A stretch of 64,000 bases of DNA from Cercis canadensis (taxonomy: Eukaryota > Streptophyta > Magnoliopsida > Fabales > Fabaceae): positions 314-64,313 of the forward strand of contig QAOA01002710.1 in NCBI GenBank assembly GCA_003255065.1. Direction: 5' to 3'. The translations under genes and the position numbers were made by a program. Shown here one piece after another: positions 1-10,769 of the stretch. Under the pieces are notes generated by a model. It made no database searches and was not told where the DNA came from. It worked only from the letters and a program-made list of their open reading frames with translations. The stretch's first letter is position 1. Every line of letters starts with the position of its first letter.

Positions 1-120
1 GAGAAGAACAGTTTTGTATTAAAAAAAGACCCACCAAAATCCACATCCTAGAGAGAGGTTATTTGCTTTGTGGGATGTGAATTTTGGTAGGTCTTTTTTC
101 AATACAAAAATGTTCTTCTC
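1..120. repeat. Near-perfect inverted repeat (foldback, MITE-like)
   Basis: Positions 1-48 and 73-120 are reverse complements with four mismatches, separated by a 24-base loop (49-72). The outer ends read GAGAAGAACA and TGTTCTTCTC. A 48-bp-arm foldback of this kind fits a small MITE or the end of a larger palindrome cut by the window edge. No target duplication can be checked because the left flank is missing. It carries no coding sequence. Confidence 0.8.
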
Positions 121-991
121 CTCTTCTCCCTCTCTCATTAAGAAAACACAAAAGAAAATAACCTTTCAACTCCAAAGGAAGAGCAACAATAAAGCAAAAG
201 ACAAGGAAAGAAGGAAAATGGTATGATGCATAGGGGTCGAGGAGAGGAGAGAGAAGGAGACAGAGAGGGAGCTGGGGGAAAGAGAATGGTATGAGTGGGA
301 CCTATAAAAATCCTTTGAATTTTTAAGGATTTCTATAAGAAAACGCAGATTCATATCTGCGTTTATTTTTTTTTTTTTTATAGAAAACACAGATTTAGTT
401 TTGCATTTTATTATTTTCTTAAGAAAAATATTGTCTGGAGCTTTAAAGTTTTGGCATTTTTTATAAAAAGAAAATTTAGTAATTTTTTTTTTTTTAGAAA
501 ATGCTCTAATATTTTAGCGATTCTGATAAAAATGCTTTAGCGTGTATTAGGCGAAATAGGTGACACATTTTGGTAAATTTGTCAAGACACACTCTTACAT
601 AGGATAGCTTATTTAACTTAGAAACTCGTCTAAGCGTTAACTGAGTAGAGTTAACTCTTAGATAGTCCCCAATTTTGGGACTGTTCTTAGAGAAGTGCAT
701 TCACTAAATTAGATATGCAAGTTTATTTTGTAACTTGTCTATTAAAATTTTCATCATCTCTTTTTGTTTCTCTGGGTGCATATTTATGCTGCTTATGCAG
801 TGTATTTCATATATTTGGAGAACTGTGGGGAGATGTTGTTGAAATTTTATTAAACTAGTTACTTGTATAAGCTTCATTTAGTGTGAAGCACTCTCAAAGA
901 ATGAGATAGAAGCCATACCCATTTAGCTTTAAGTTGAGATCAATATGTAAAAAAACAAATTTAATCCAATCTTATTTCAGCGTTTGAATAG
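121..991. other. AT-rich non-coding stretch upstream of tnp2
   Basis: No gene is supported here. A TTTCAG acceptor-like site lies just before the tnp2 start codon at 992, so the 5' untranslated region may hold an intron. The CACTACAA terminus and the CCAACGG subterminal motif seen at the other end of the element are not found here, so the 5' end of CACTA1 probably lies left of the window. Confidence 0.5.
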
Positions 992-3900
992 ATGGAGATA
1001 CCTGAGGATCGTCGTTGGATGTACAATAGGAAAAATCCTCAAGGGAATAGGTTATCAGATGAATTCATATGGGGTGTTCAGAAATTTATTGCAGCTGCAA
1101 AAGAACTAGAGGTGTTTAAACGAGAAGGAACATTTAGGTGTCCATGCTTAAAATGTAAGTGCTTGAGATTTCATGAGCCGGATGAAGTTGCTAAACATTT
1201 ATGTAGTAAAGGTTTTCAGCCACATTATTATTATTGGCATAATCATGGAAAGACTGAACCACCAATTCTTACAAGAGGATACGAAGCTGATCTAGTTTCA
1301 GATGATTTGAATCCATATGAACGAATGGTTATTGATGCTGGGAGCTCTAGTTTCTATTCTGACCCTGAAGCAGAGGAACCTAATTCTGAATCCGCGAAGT
1401 TTTATGAGATGTTATGTGCTACACAGTCTCCTTTGTGGGATGGATGTGAGAGTCATTCCGTATTATCAATTGCAGTTAGACTGTTGAGCATTAAGTCTGA
1501 TTACAATATGCCTCATGCGTGTACTGATGAGATAATCACATTGATAAAAGAGGTGTTGCTTGTGGGTCATCGAATGCCTGATAATTTTTATCAGGCTAAG
1601 AAGTTAGTGTCTCAACTTGGGTGTGGTTATAAGAAAATAGATTGTTGTCCATCCGGATGTATGTTGTATTATGGTGATGGCGAAGTAAATAGAGAATGTA
1701 AATTTTGTGGTGAAACTCGTTTTGTGGATAGAGGAAGTAAAAATAGTCGAAAAAAGAAGATTCCGAAAAAACAAATGTGGTATTTACCGATAATTTCCCG
1801 GTTACAAAGATTGTTTGCCTCTAATGCAACTGCAAAATATATGAGATGGCATCATGAAAATCCACGTGAGGAAGGAGTGTTGTCACACCCTTCAGATGGG
1901 GAAGCTTGGAAGCATTTCAATATAACTCACCCAGAATTTGCATCAGAACCAAGAAATGTGAGATTAAGTCTGTGTTCCGATGGTTTTAGTCCTTTCAATA
2001 TGAACTCTAATATATACTCTTGTTGGCCTGTAATCTTAACTCCGTACAATCTTCCTCCTGGAATGTGTATGAAGAGAGAATACATGTTTCTAACAATAAT
2101 AATTTCTGACCCACATAATCCAAAAAGTAAGATAGATGTGTACCTACAGCCTTTGATTGATGATCTGAAACTGTTATGGGATGATGGTGTGCAAACATAT
2201 GACATTTCTAAGAAACAAAATTTTTGCTTGAAGGCTGCTTTGATGTGGACAATCAATGACTTCCCTGCTTATGGCATGTTATCAGGTTGGCAAAGAGCAG
2301 GTCGTTTAGGTTGTCCAATTTGTATGCAAGGTTCGAAAGCATTTTATGCTAAAAATGCTCGAAAGGTTTGTTACTTTGATTGTCATCGACAGTTCTTGCC
2401 CATGGATCATTCTTTTCGTAAGAATAAGAAAAATTTCTTAAAAGGTTTCATTGAATTGGGTCATCCGCCTCTGCGATTCTCAGGAGATCTCTTATTTGAA
2501 CAAGTTTATCAATTTCCTAAGATAACTGATACTGGAGGAAGATATCATTTAGTTGGTTACGGGGAGAGTCATAATTAGACTAAACGTAGTATCTTTTGGG
2601 ATTTACCATATTGGTGTGACTTGTTAAACCCGCACAATGTGGATGTCATGCATACAGAGAGTAATGTCTTCAAAAATATTTACAACACAGTCATGGATGT
2701 TAAAGGTAAAACTAAGGATAATGTAAAGGCAAGAATGGATCTCAGTTTGTATTGTAGACGAAAGGCCTTGGAATTGGAAGACAGAGGCAATGGAAAATTT
2801 ATCAAACCAAAAGCGCAATACAATTTGAATATGGATCAGAAAAGAGCAATATGTGAGTGGGTACAGGATCTGCGGCTTCCAGATGGATATGCATCCAACT
2901 TGGGGAGATGTGTTGATATGAAAAGTTGCACTTTGCAGCATATGAAGAGTCATGATTGTCATGTCTTCATGGAAAGATTGCTTCCAATTGCATTTAGTTA
3001 TTTGCCTACTCCTATATGGGAATCTTTAACTGAATTGAGTTATTTCTTTCGAGACTTATGTTGTCCAACACTAGAAGAAAGTAGACTTGACATGATGGAT
3101 AAGAATATTCTCATTATCTTGTGTAAATTAGAGAAGATATTCCCTCCTGCCTTCTTTGACGTCATAGAACACTTACCAATACATTTAGTGTATGAAGCAC
3201 GAGTTGGTGGACCTGTACAATATCGGTGGATGTATCCATTTGAGAGGTCTAAATCTATCCTTTGAAAATTAATTACATTTGAGTGCCTTGTCATTTGTAT
3301 TTATTATAATAACTCGGCAATATTTCGATTTTTTATAGGTTTCTACACCATCTCAAGAAAAAAGTGAAAAATAAAGCTCATGTAGAAGGTTTATTTGCGA
3401 AGCTTACATACTTGAGGAGACTTCTACATTTTGTTTATATTATTTTGAGTCTCATGTCCATTCTAAAAATAGAAGAGTGCCACTAAGTATGAGGAATAAC
3501 TATTGTATAAAAAGTGTGTTCATCATCTATCTTTAACTATCCTGGCCGATGTGAAGGGGCGAGTACAACTCGTTATCTTCTAGAAAATGAAGTAGCCGCA
3601 ACATCTCTATATATTCTTTTAAATTGTCCTGAAGTTCAACCATTCCTAAAGTAAGTAATATTTTTCATATGGTATTCAAATTTTTTTAACTTTTTATACC
3701 TTCGGGCTGAATAGCATATAATGATGATTGCAGCATTTATGTTGAGTCATTGACATCAACTATTACTAATCTTGACTCCATTGAAGTTGATAAACAAATA
3801 GAATCAAATTTTGTGCTTTGGTTCAAAAACTATGTAAGTGTTTTCCACAATTACATAATCAAGTTGTGATTATTATCTATTATAACATGTCTATTGATAT

Positions 3901-4650
3901 AACACAATCTTTATGAATGGTTAATAGGTGCACAATCCAGATAATAACATCACAGATCAATTTCTGTACAATTTAGCTTAGGGGCCTTTAAGAGTAGTGC
4001 AGACATTTCCAATTTATTTTGTCAACGGTTATTCTTTTCACACATCTATTTGGGCACAGAATCGAAAGTCGAATAATTCTGGAGTAGGTCTTCATGGAAC
4101 AGATGTTTTATATCATGGAATTGTGAAAGAAATGATTGAGATAGAGTATCCTGGAATTCCTATTAAGCGACTGACACTTTTCAATTGTAAATGGTTTGAT
4201 CCTTCGCCCATGGGTATAATAATTTGTCTTAAGTATGAGATTATTGAGGTTAAATCGAATAGGAGATACAATGGTAAGGATACATTTATATTTGCTCAAC
4301 AAGCGGAGCAAGTATATTTTACACCCTCTCCATACCCAAATCCTAACAAGAGAGATTGGTTTGTGGTGATTAAGACAAAATCAAGGCGCTCAATTGAATT
4401 ACGGGATACTCCATTTCAAGATGCTAAAACTTTCCAATTCATTGAAGTCTCTTCTCACGACCAAATTGCAGATAATTTAAGAGATGTTAATGATATGGGC
4501 GAAGATTTAAGGAACATTACAATTAATGCACATGTTGAAGCAGATGAGGAGGTAGGAGACCATGGTGCAGAAGACGAAGAATCATTTGATAGCGAGGACC
4601 CTGAAACTGAGGAAGAATTCCCTAATGATTACTTAGTTGAAAGTGATTAA
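992..4650 (+). pseudogene. CACTA transposase TNP2/TNPD-like, broken
   Basis: The product would be the catalytic DDE transposase that cuts CACTA ends. Probable exons are 992-3246, 3339-3650, 3734-3833 and 3928-4650, with GT-AG introns. Residues 1-90 form the transposase-associated domain (CPCLKCKC at 50-57). The Tnp2 domain follows, with D330 in CSDGFSPF and DFPAYG at 423-428. HNVDVMH begins the segment leading into the DUF4218 region, and 3997-4400 is the DUF4216 region. Breaks seen: an in-frame TAG at 2576-2578 where the family usually has tryptophan, a one-base loss near 3391, a 44-base foreign insertion at 3482-3525, and a TAG at 3979-3981. The gene cannot make a full transposase, but most of its length is preserved, so the decay looks recent. 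Confidence 0.9.
3482..3525 (-). repeat. 44-base end of an L2-family LTR inside tnp2
   Basis: This stretch matches the last 44 bases of the minus-orientation L2 LTRs at 37304, 41644 and 63625 (it ends GTGTGTTCATCA). The tnp2 reading frame resembles the family on both sides (RVPL before, SIFNYPG after), so the piece is foreign to the gene. It may be the residue of a deleted LTR insertion or an LTR collapsed during assembly. Confidence 0.75.
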
Positions 4651-4754
4651 TTGTTAAGGTTAATTTATGGTTGAGTTATGTCTTTATATTATTTTGTGAA
4701 TGTATTTCTTATTTAATGTCTCACTTCTAATTTAAGATTTTTTTTTATTCACAG

Positions 4755-6419
4755 ATGTCAGGGACAGACACACGTGGTCGTGGTTTATTCTCTCGAGGCA
4801 GAGGCAGAGGGAGAGTTTCTGCTCCATTACAGACTTATTCTGCACCCCCTGACATGGAAATTGACCATACACCGTCTCCTACTCCCATTGAATCCACCCC
4901 TCTACATCCATTACATGCACCATCGACTCAAGGTTCTTCTGCTGCTGCCTCCACTGCGGCGGCGTGTGGATCGACTGATAGTAGGATGTTGGTTCGACCA
5001 AATGGGAAAGAGTATGATATCTATAGTTTCTATATTTTATTGTTGTAAATTTTAGTACTATTTTCATACATGTTATATATATAATAAATATTCTAATTTC
5101 TATTGTATAGGTTTATACCATCCACTGCCACGGTTGGTGTCATTTCTTCCGTCATGAAAACCAAGTATGAACAACCATGGACGGGTTGGAAGGACATTCC
5201 CCAAGAAGTGAGAGATCTGTGGTGGGTCGAATTTCAGGTAAAAAATAATTAAATTATATTATTTACTTTACACATTATGTTTGTCAATTATGTTCAACTA
5301 GTATTCTTACTAATTTCTCACTTTTATTGGTTTAGAAATATTGTAGGTGGGATCCGCAACATGATGATGCTATTAGGCGGATCTGGGGGGCTAAGTGTGC
5401 TGACACGGTCCGAGCAAACTTAGCCTCTATTCGTGCTCGCAAGTCGAAGGGAAAGTGGATGTCCAAGGAAGTCCTTGACGCACTATGGGTTAAGTGGAGG
5501 ACTGACCCTGAGTTCAAGGATAAGTCAGAGCGAAACAAGAAGAATCGATCAGCTAGTGAGGGAGGATGTCTGAACCGGGGTGGCTCCATTTCTGTGTCAG
5601 AGCATAAAAGGCGATATGTAAGTTTTATTTACTGATAACAAATTTTTATAAGTATGTCTTAATTTATCACTTATAACTAACATAAATTTATTATATGTTT
5701 TAGACACGAGAACTAGGGAGAGAGGCTACCATCCCAGAGGTTTTTCATAAGTTAAACCATAATGATGAGACGAACCAGTGGTCAACACCCAGAGCAGCAA
5801 TGACTTATGTAAGTATCTCTAATTATAACATGCTTCTAGCAAAATTAATGTATTCTCACTAATTACTTTTGCTTTGTGTTCTTTTGAAAATTATATGCAG
5901 AGTTCTTTTGAGAAGTTAAAGGAGGATGTTGCAGTCTCAGGATCATCTGTTGATGACTCTACCCTCTTTTTCCAGGCGATTGGGGGAAAAAATAAGAGAG
6001 GTAGAGCTTATGGATTTGGATCCGAAGTAGCATTCTATTCTTCATCCGGGTCCGAGTCTCAATCTGCCACTACTGCGCCCAACACTGATGACCTTACTCA
6101 GATGCAGCAGCGTATTGCAGTTCTTGAGACCCAATTGGAGGAACAGCAACGTACTCATGGTGACCAGGTTGCACAACTTGAGGCGGAGTTGAACACTCAA
6201 CGGTCCGAGCTGCAGTCCCAAAGACAGTCCTATCTACGAGTCTCCCAACTTGAGAGTGAATTGGCTACACTGAAAGAATATTTTGAGCAATTCACTGGAG
6301 GCATGCATTATCGACCTAACAACTCAGAGCCTGCACCTACTACGTCATTACGACCTCCAACTATTAATGAAGATGACGAGGACGATGAGAACTTAGGAGA
6401 TGATTCTCCAGATGTTTAG
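4755..6419 (+). CDS. Second CACTA gene, Ptta/En/Spm plant transposase family (TNPA-like), intact
   Basis: Five exons join in frame: 4755-5011, 5111-5237, 5336-5617, 5704-5808 and 5901-6419, all with GT-AG introns, giving 429 residues. The N-terminus is Arg/Gly-rich (GRGLFSRGRGRGR) followed by a Pro/Ser/Ala-rich stretch. The middle carries the plant transposase (Ptta/En/Spm) pattern (PWTGWKDIP, then WWVEFQ and WDPQHDD). The last exon is a Gln/Glu-rich coiled coil (LETQLEEQQ) with an acidic tail. In characterised elements the partner protein binds subterminal repeats and assists the transposase; that role is inferred here from position and family. No stop or frameshift is seen, in contrast to tnp2 just upstream. 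The start is the first ATG of the open frame, about 105 bases after the tnp2 stop. Confidence 0.85.
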
Positions 6420-6675
6420 GAGTTAATTTGTATCTCTTACTCTGTTTTATATTTCTTTACATATATTAGATACTGCATATTTTTTCGTATTTGAATAGTT
6501 TAGGAGATGATTCCTGAGATGCTTGATTATTTTGAATAGTTTTGAATATGAATTTTCTGATTTGCTGGAATTGTTTTTGGACTTGCTGGAAATGTTCTAA
6601 TTTGTTGGAATTGTTCTGATTTGCTGGAATTGGGCTACAAAATAAATAGAATGGACTGGGTAGGGATTTTAGAAA
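6420..6675. other. 3' untranslated or spacer region of CACTA1
   Basis: This non-coding stretch lies between the second gene and the subterminal array. It holds short imprecise repeats of a TTGCTGGAATTGTT-like phrase (about 6558-6630). No open frame or other feature is supported. Confidence 0.5.
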
Positions 6676-7140
6676 ATTCCAACGGTAATTCCAACGAAAA
6701 ATACCGTTGGAATTTTTTTAAAAAAAATGTATGAAATAAAATTTAATTAATAAAATAAAAATTCCAACGGTAATTCCAACGGAAAAATACCGTTGGAATT
6801 CTTTAAAAAAATGTATAAAATAAAATTTAATTAATAAAATAGAAATTCCAACGGTAATTCCAACGGAAAATACCGTTGGAATTGGTAAAAAAAAATGTAT
6901 AAACTAAAAAATCAATTTATTAAAATATAAATTCCAACGGTAATTTCCGTTAGAATTATCGTTGGAATTTCCATGAAATTTTTGTTTTTCTACTATGAAT
7001 TCCAACGGTATTTTATCGTTGGAATTATTTTTCCGTTGGAATCTTCAGATTCCAACGACTTTTTTTCTAACGACTAAAATTCCGTTAGAATTACCGTTGG
7101 AACTCAAAATTCCAACGGAAAAATTCCATTGAAATTCTGC
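6676..7140. repeat. CACTA1 3' subterminal repeat array
   Basis: The motif ATTCCAACGG and its inverse CCGTTGGAAT recur many times. Four units begin at 6676, 6761, 6845 and 6931, a period of 84-86 bases, each holding two direct and one inverted copy that can fold into a hairpin. The array then degenerates into irregular copies to about 7140. In CACTA elements such arrays are the binding sites of the accessory transposition protein. CACTA2 in this window carries the same motif near both ends. Confidence 0.85.
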
Positions 7141-7142
7141 AA

Positions 7143-7155
7143 AATTATTGTAGTG
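7143..7155 (+). repeat. 3' terminal inverted repeat of CACTA1
   Basis: The sequence ends TTGTAGTG at 7155, the inverse of CACTACAA. The next bases (TTTCTATATTTTG) encode the FYIL part of the interrupted Athila protease region. The matching 5' terminus is outside the window. Confidence 0.8.
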
Positions 7156-7568
7156 TTTCTATATTTTGAAGATGGAGGGGGAGTTACAATCTAGCAAGGT
7201 TCCACTCATTCCTCAAAATAGTGAGAACCAAGATTGATGTGCATACAAAAACTCTATCCATAAAGTTTAGAGATTTTGTTGTTCAATTTAACATTTTTTA
7301 TGCTATGAAGCATCCCATGGACGAACATTCTATTTTTCATATTGATTTGATTGATGATTTAGTTGAGAATGTCTATATTGAGTTGTGTGTTGATTTTCCT
7401 GATTATGTTGGTTTGGATGATTTTGTTCAGTGTCACTCATGTATAGATTGTGATGGTGATATGACATGCGTTGTGTGTGCTGAGATTTCTGCATTCTTAA
7501 GAGATGATGATCATTGTTCTATGGAGTATGCAACAACTGCTGATTATGAGGAGATTCAGTCTGCATAA
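7156..7568 (+). pseudogene. A1 protease C-terminal region
   Basis: The translation contains TKIDVHTKTLSIKF and HSIFHIDLIDDLV, which align with TKIDVHSETLSMEF and the following part of the protease region of element Y at 18061-18200. The segment begins abruptly at the CACTA1 end. The catalytic part of the protease is not present here; it should lie on the far side of CACTA1. Confidence 0.75.
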
Positions 7569-7688
7569 ACATTGTAGCCCCCTAAATTACTCCCTTTTGT
7601 AGTGCAGCCATCGAAATTGGAGTTAAATTTTTTGTCTGTGCATCTGAAGTATGCATATTTGGTAGAGGATGAGTAGCTTCTTGTAATC

Positions 7689-8740
7689 GTGGCAAATAAC
7701 CTCCTTCCTGAGCAAAAGGAGAGATTGCTACAGATTTTAAGAGAGCACAAGAAAGTTATCAGCTGGACTCTTGCGGATATTCCTGGTATTAGCCCTTCGA
7801 CGTGCATGCATCAGATACTACTTGAAGATGAAGTTAAACCAGTAAGGCAGCCCCAGAGGAGATTGAACCCTATGATTCTGGGCGTGGAGAAGAAAGAGGT
7901 GACCAATCTACTATAGGATGACACCATTTATCCCATATCTGATAGTACTTGGGTAAGCCCAGTTCAGGTCATCCCGAAGAAATCCAGGGTTATAGTGGTA
8001 GCAAACAATAATAATAAGTTGATCCCTACCAGAATGCAGAACCGCTAGCGAGTCTACATTGATTACAGGAGGCTTAACCAAGCCACCAGGAAGGATCATT
8101 ACCCCTTGCTTTTCATCGATTAGATGCTAGAGCGATTTGCTGGGAAATCACATTACTGCTTCTTGGATGGCTACACTGCTACTTTCATATCCACATTACA
8201 CTTGAGGATCAGGAGAATACCACTTTTACCTATCCTTTCAGCACTTTTGCTTATAGACGGATGCCTTTCGGCCTCTGCGACGCCCCTGGTACCTTCCAGC
8301 AGTGCATGATTAGTATCTTCTTTGACTTTCTAGAATAGTGCATCGAGGTTTTTATGGATGATTTTATTGTTTATGGTTCTTCTTTTGATTCCAGTTTGGA
8401 TAACCTGTCTAAAGTGATGCATAGATGCATTGAAACTAACCTTGTTCTAAATTTTGAGAAATATCATTTCATAGTAAAGCAGGGTATAGTTTTAGGTCAT
8501 ATAGTGTCTAGCAAGGTAGTTGAGGTAGATCCTACGAAAATATATGTCATTACCTGTTTACCTTACCCTACATGCATGCGGGGAGTTCGTTCTTTTCTTG
8601 GACATGTAGGTTTCTACAGGCACTTTATTAGATATTTCAGCCAAATAGCCCTCCTGCTATCCAACCTTCTGCAAAAGAATGAGGAGTTTCTATTTAACCA
8701 AAAATGCAAGGAAGCCTTCAATCATCTAAAGTAAGCCTTG
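7689..8740 (+). pseudogene. A1 reverse transcriptase, broken
   Basis: Recognisable Athila reverse transcriptase blocks appear in order: TLADIPGISPSTCMHQILL, RQPQRRLNPM, then VYIDYRRLN, LERFAGKSHYCFLDGY, and VFMDDFIVYGSSFD containing the catalytic FMDD motif. The connection block GVRSFLGHVGFYRHFI follows. Stops occur at 7914-7916 and near 8047 (TAG where the family usually has tryptophan), and there are frame changes around 8180-8310. No functional enzyme can be made. Confidence 0.85.
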
Positions 8741-8796
8741 ACTAGTACCCCCCCCCCATCATTCAGCCACTTGACTAGACACTTCTATTTAAGCTA

Positions 8797-9120
8797 ATGT
8801 GCAATGCATTTAACTATGCTTTGGGAGCTGTCTTGGCACAGAAAGTGGCCAAAGTTTTCCATGTGGTCTACTATGCTTCGAGAACTTTGGATGCTGCTCA
8901 AGCAAACTACACAACCATAGAAAAAGAACTTTTAGCTGTGTTTGCATTAGATAAGTTCATATCATATTTGCTTGATTCTAAGATTGTGGTGTTTCCTGAT
9001 CATGCAACTCTGAAGTTTCTTTTGAAGAAACCTGACACCAAGCCACGATTGATAAGGTGGATGTTGTTACTTTAGGAGTTTGACATCGAGATCCAAGATA
9101 AGAGTGGAGCATAAAACTTG
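8797..9120 (+). pseudogene. A1 RNase H domain, broken
   Basis: The translation reads MCNAFNYALGAVLAQK, YYASRTLDAAQANYTTIEKE and VFPDHATLKFLLKKP, the RNase H pattern of Athila elements. A TAG interrupts it at 9073-9075 just before the block that leads to VADHLSRIE. A poly-C run near 8750 lies in the join with the reverse transcriptase and may be a site of sequence error. Confidence 0.8.
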
Positions 9121-10503
9121 GTGGCTGATCACCTGAGCAGGATTGAGAAAGCCTTCGATATCCTTCCCATCCATGACTCTTTTCCTAATGAACATCTCTT
9201 ACAAATACAAGGTAAGATCATTTTTCCTTGGTTTGCAGATATGGTAAATTTCTTTGTTGTTAGTGTCTTTCCTGCATGTTTTACTAGGGCTCAGACTGAT
9301 AAACTGAGAAGTGAGTCTAAGTATCATGTGTGAGATGATCCTTACCTCTGGAAGTTTTGTAGTGACTAAGTTATTAAGAGATGTGTACTTGATCATGAGT
9401 TCCAGTCTATTCTTAGTTTTTGTCATGCATTTGCATGTGGTGGGCATTTTGGGCCTCAATGTACAACTAGGAAAGTCTTGGACTCTGGATTGTATTGAGT
9501 TATCCTATTTCAAGATGCATACATGTTTTGTAAGTCTTGTGAGCAGTGTCAGAGAACATGGAATATTTCTCATAGGAATGAGATGCCCTAGTAGCATTTG
9601 CTGTTTTGTGAGATTTTTTATGTATGGGGTATTGACTTTATGAGACCTTTTCTTGTTTCTTTTGGTTTTGTTTACATAATGCTGGCTGTTGATTATGTGT
9701 ATAAATGTGTGGAGGCAAAAGTCACTCGGACTGATGATTCTAAAGTTGTTGTAAATTTTGTTATATCACACATTTTCTACAGATTTGACATTTCAAGGGC
9801 TATCATCAATGATCAGGGTTCACACTTTTACAACCAGAGCATGGAGGCTTTGGTGAGGAAATATAGAGTTGTGCATAAAGTTTCCACACCTTACCACCCC
9901 CAAACAAATGGGCAAGTCGAAGTCTCCAACAGAGAGATTAAGCAAATTTTGGAGAAAACTGTCCAACCTAACAAGAAGGATTGGAGCCTAAGACTTGAGG
10001 ATGCTCTTTGGGCTTATAGGACCGCTTTCAGGACACCCATTGGGATGTCTCCCTACAGGATAGTCTTTGGTAAAATGTGCCACCTTCCGGTGGAAATTGA
10101 ACTCAAGGCATATTGGGCGGTAAAGCAGTGCAACCTTGACTTGAACCAAGCCGAATCTCAAAGAAAGCTCCATCTCCAAGAGCTTGAAGAGCTTCAGTTG
10201 GAAGCTTATGAGAACTCCTAGATCTACAAGGACAAGACCAAGTTGTTTCATGATAAGATGTTACTAAAGAAGGAGTTCTCCATTGCCCAAAAAGTTCTCC
10301 TTTATAACTCCTACCTCAAGCTTATGCCTGACAAGCTCCATTCTAGGTGGTTTGGTCCGTTTGTAGTTACTAAAGTCTTTACTTATGGAGCGGTGGAGAT
10401 TACAAGTGAGGCCACCAATAAAACTTTCAAAGTCAATGGACATCGCCTCAAGCCATTCTATGAGGGAGTTCAAGATGACATATTGGAGGAGGTTTACTTA
10501 TAA
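9118..10503 (+). pseudogene. A1 integrase, broken, with a long intact core
   Basis: The N-terminal part (9118-9600) is shifted between frames. The core at 9598-10221 is open for 207 residues. It contains [20 protein letters not shown] and [13 protein letters not shown], which supply the D-D-E triad, followed by the family block [24 protein letters not shown] at 10219-10221 separates the C-terminal part (10243-10503), which ends [11 protein letters not shown]. Integrase would join the element's cDNA to host DNA; this copy is dead. Confidence 0.85.
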
Positions 10504-10769
10504 GAAGCCATTTACCTTACTTGATAAGGATGTTTCTTCTCTCTCTTTTATTTTACTTGTCCTTGATTAATTTATGATAATTGAGGAATGTTCTGCTTTT
10601 TGAAGCTTTAACATTGAGGGCAATGCAAAATTTAAGTGTGGGGGAGGAGGTTTACATTTACATTTTGTTTTTCTGTTTTGTGTCTGTTTTTTAATTCTAT
10701 TTTGTGTTTCTGTTTGTTTGTCTTGCTATTTTTCTATTTTTTTATTATTTTTTTGTTTTTAATTGCCGA
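10504..10769 (+). other. A1 post-polyprotein region with purine-rich tract
   Basis: The phrase ACATTGAGGGCAATGC followed by TTAAGTGTGGGGGAGGAGG (about 10611-10650) is the conserved block that follows pol in Athila/Tat elements. The same block occurs inverted in element R at 51301-51345. A T-rich stretch follows. No LTR is recognisable before the gag of G1 starts near 10770, so the two elements are joined abnormally. Confidence 0.6.

Larger units (their letters stand above)
992..7155 (+). mobile_element. CACTA (En/Spm) DNA transposon CACTA1, 3' part
   Basis: The element contains, in order, a tnp2-type transposase gene, a second En/Spm gene, an array of CCAACGG subterminal repeats and the terminal sequence TTGTAGTG ending at 7155, which is the reverse complement of the CACTACAA terminus of this superfamily. 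Directly after 7155 the sequence reads as the protease region of an Athila-like element, so the transposon was inserted into that coding region. The 5' end is not in the window; 992 is only the start of its first recognisable gene. Confidence 0.85.
7156..10760 (+). mobile_element. Athila-like Ty3/gypsy element A1, 3' portion
   Basis: This carries the protease end, reverse transcriptase, RNase H and integrase of an Athila-type element, all on the plus strand and all broken by stops. The order PR-RT-RH-IN is that of Ty3/gypsy. Its closest relative in the window is element Y (15578-20695). The gag half is displaced left of CACTA1. After the polyprotein the sequence passes without a clear LTR into the gag of another element near 10770. 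Confidence 0.85.

Noticed and set aside
1..120. MicroRNA precursor
   Set aside because: The foldback is long and almost symmetrical, with paired ends typical of a transposon; nothing in the sequence singles out a mature microRNA.
4774..5055. Alternative frame overlapping the first exon of the second CACTA gene
   Set aside because: It runs into the intron and lacks the conserved family continuation that the annotated frame shows across all five exons.
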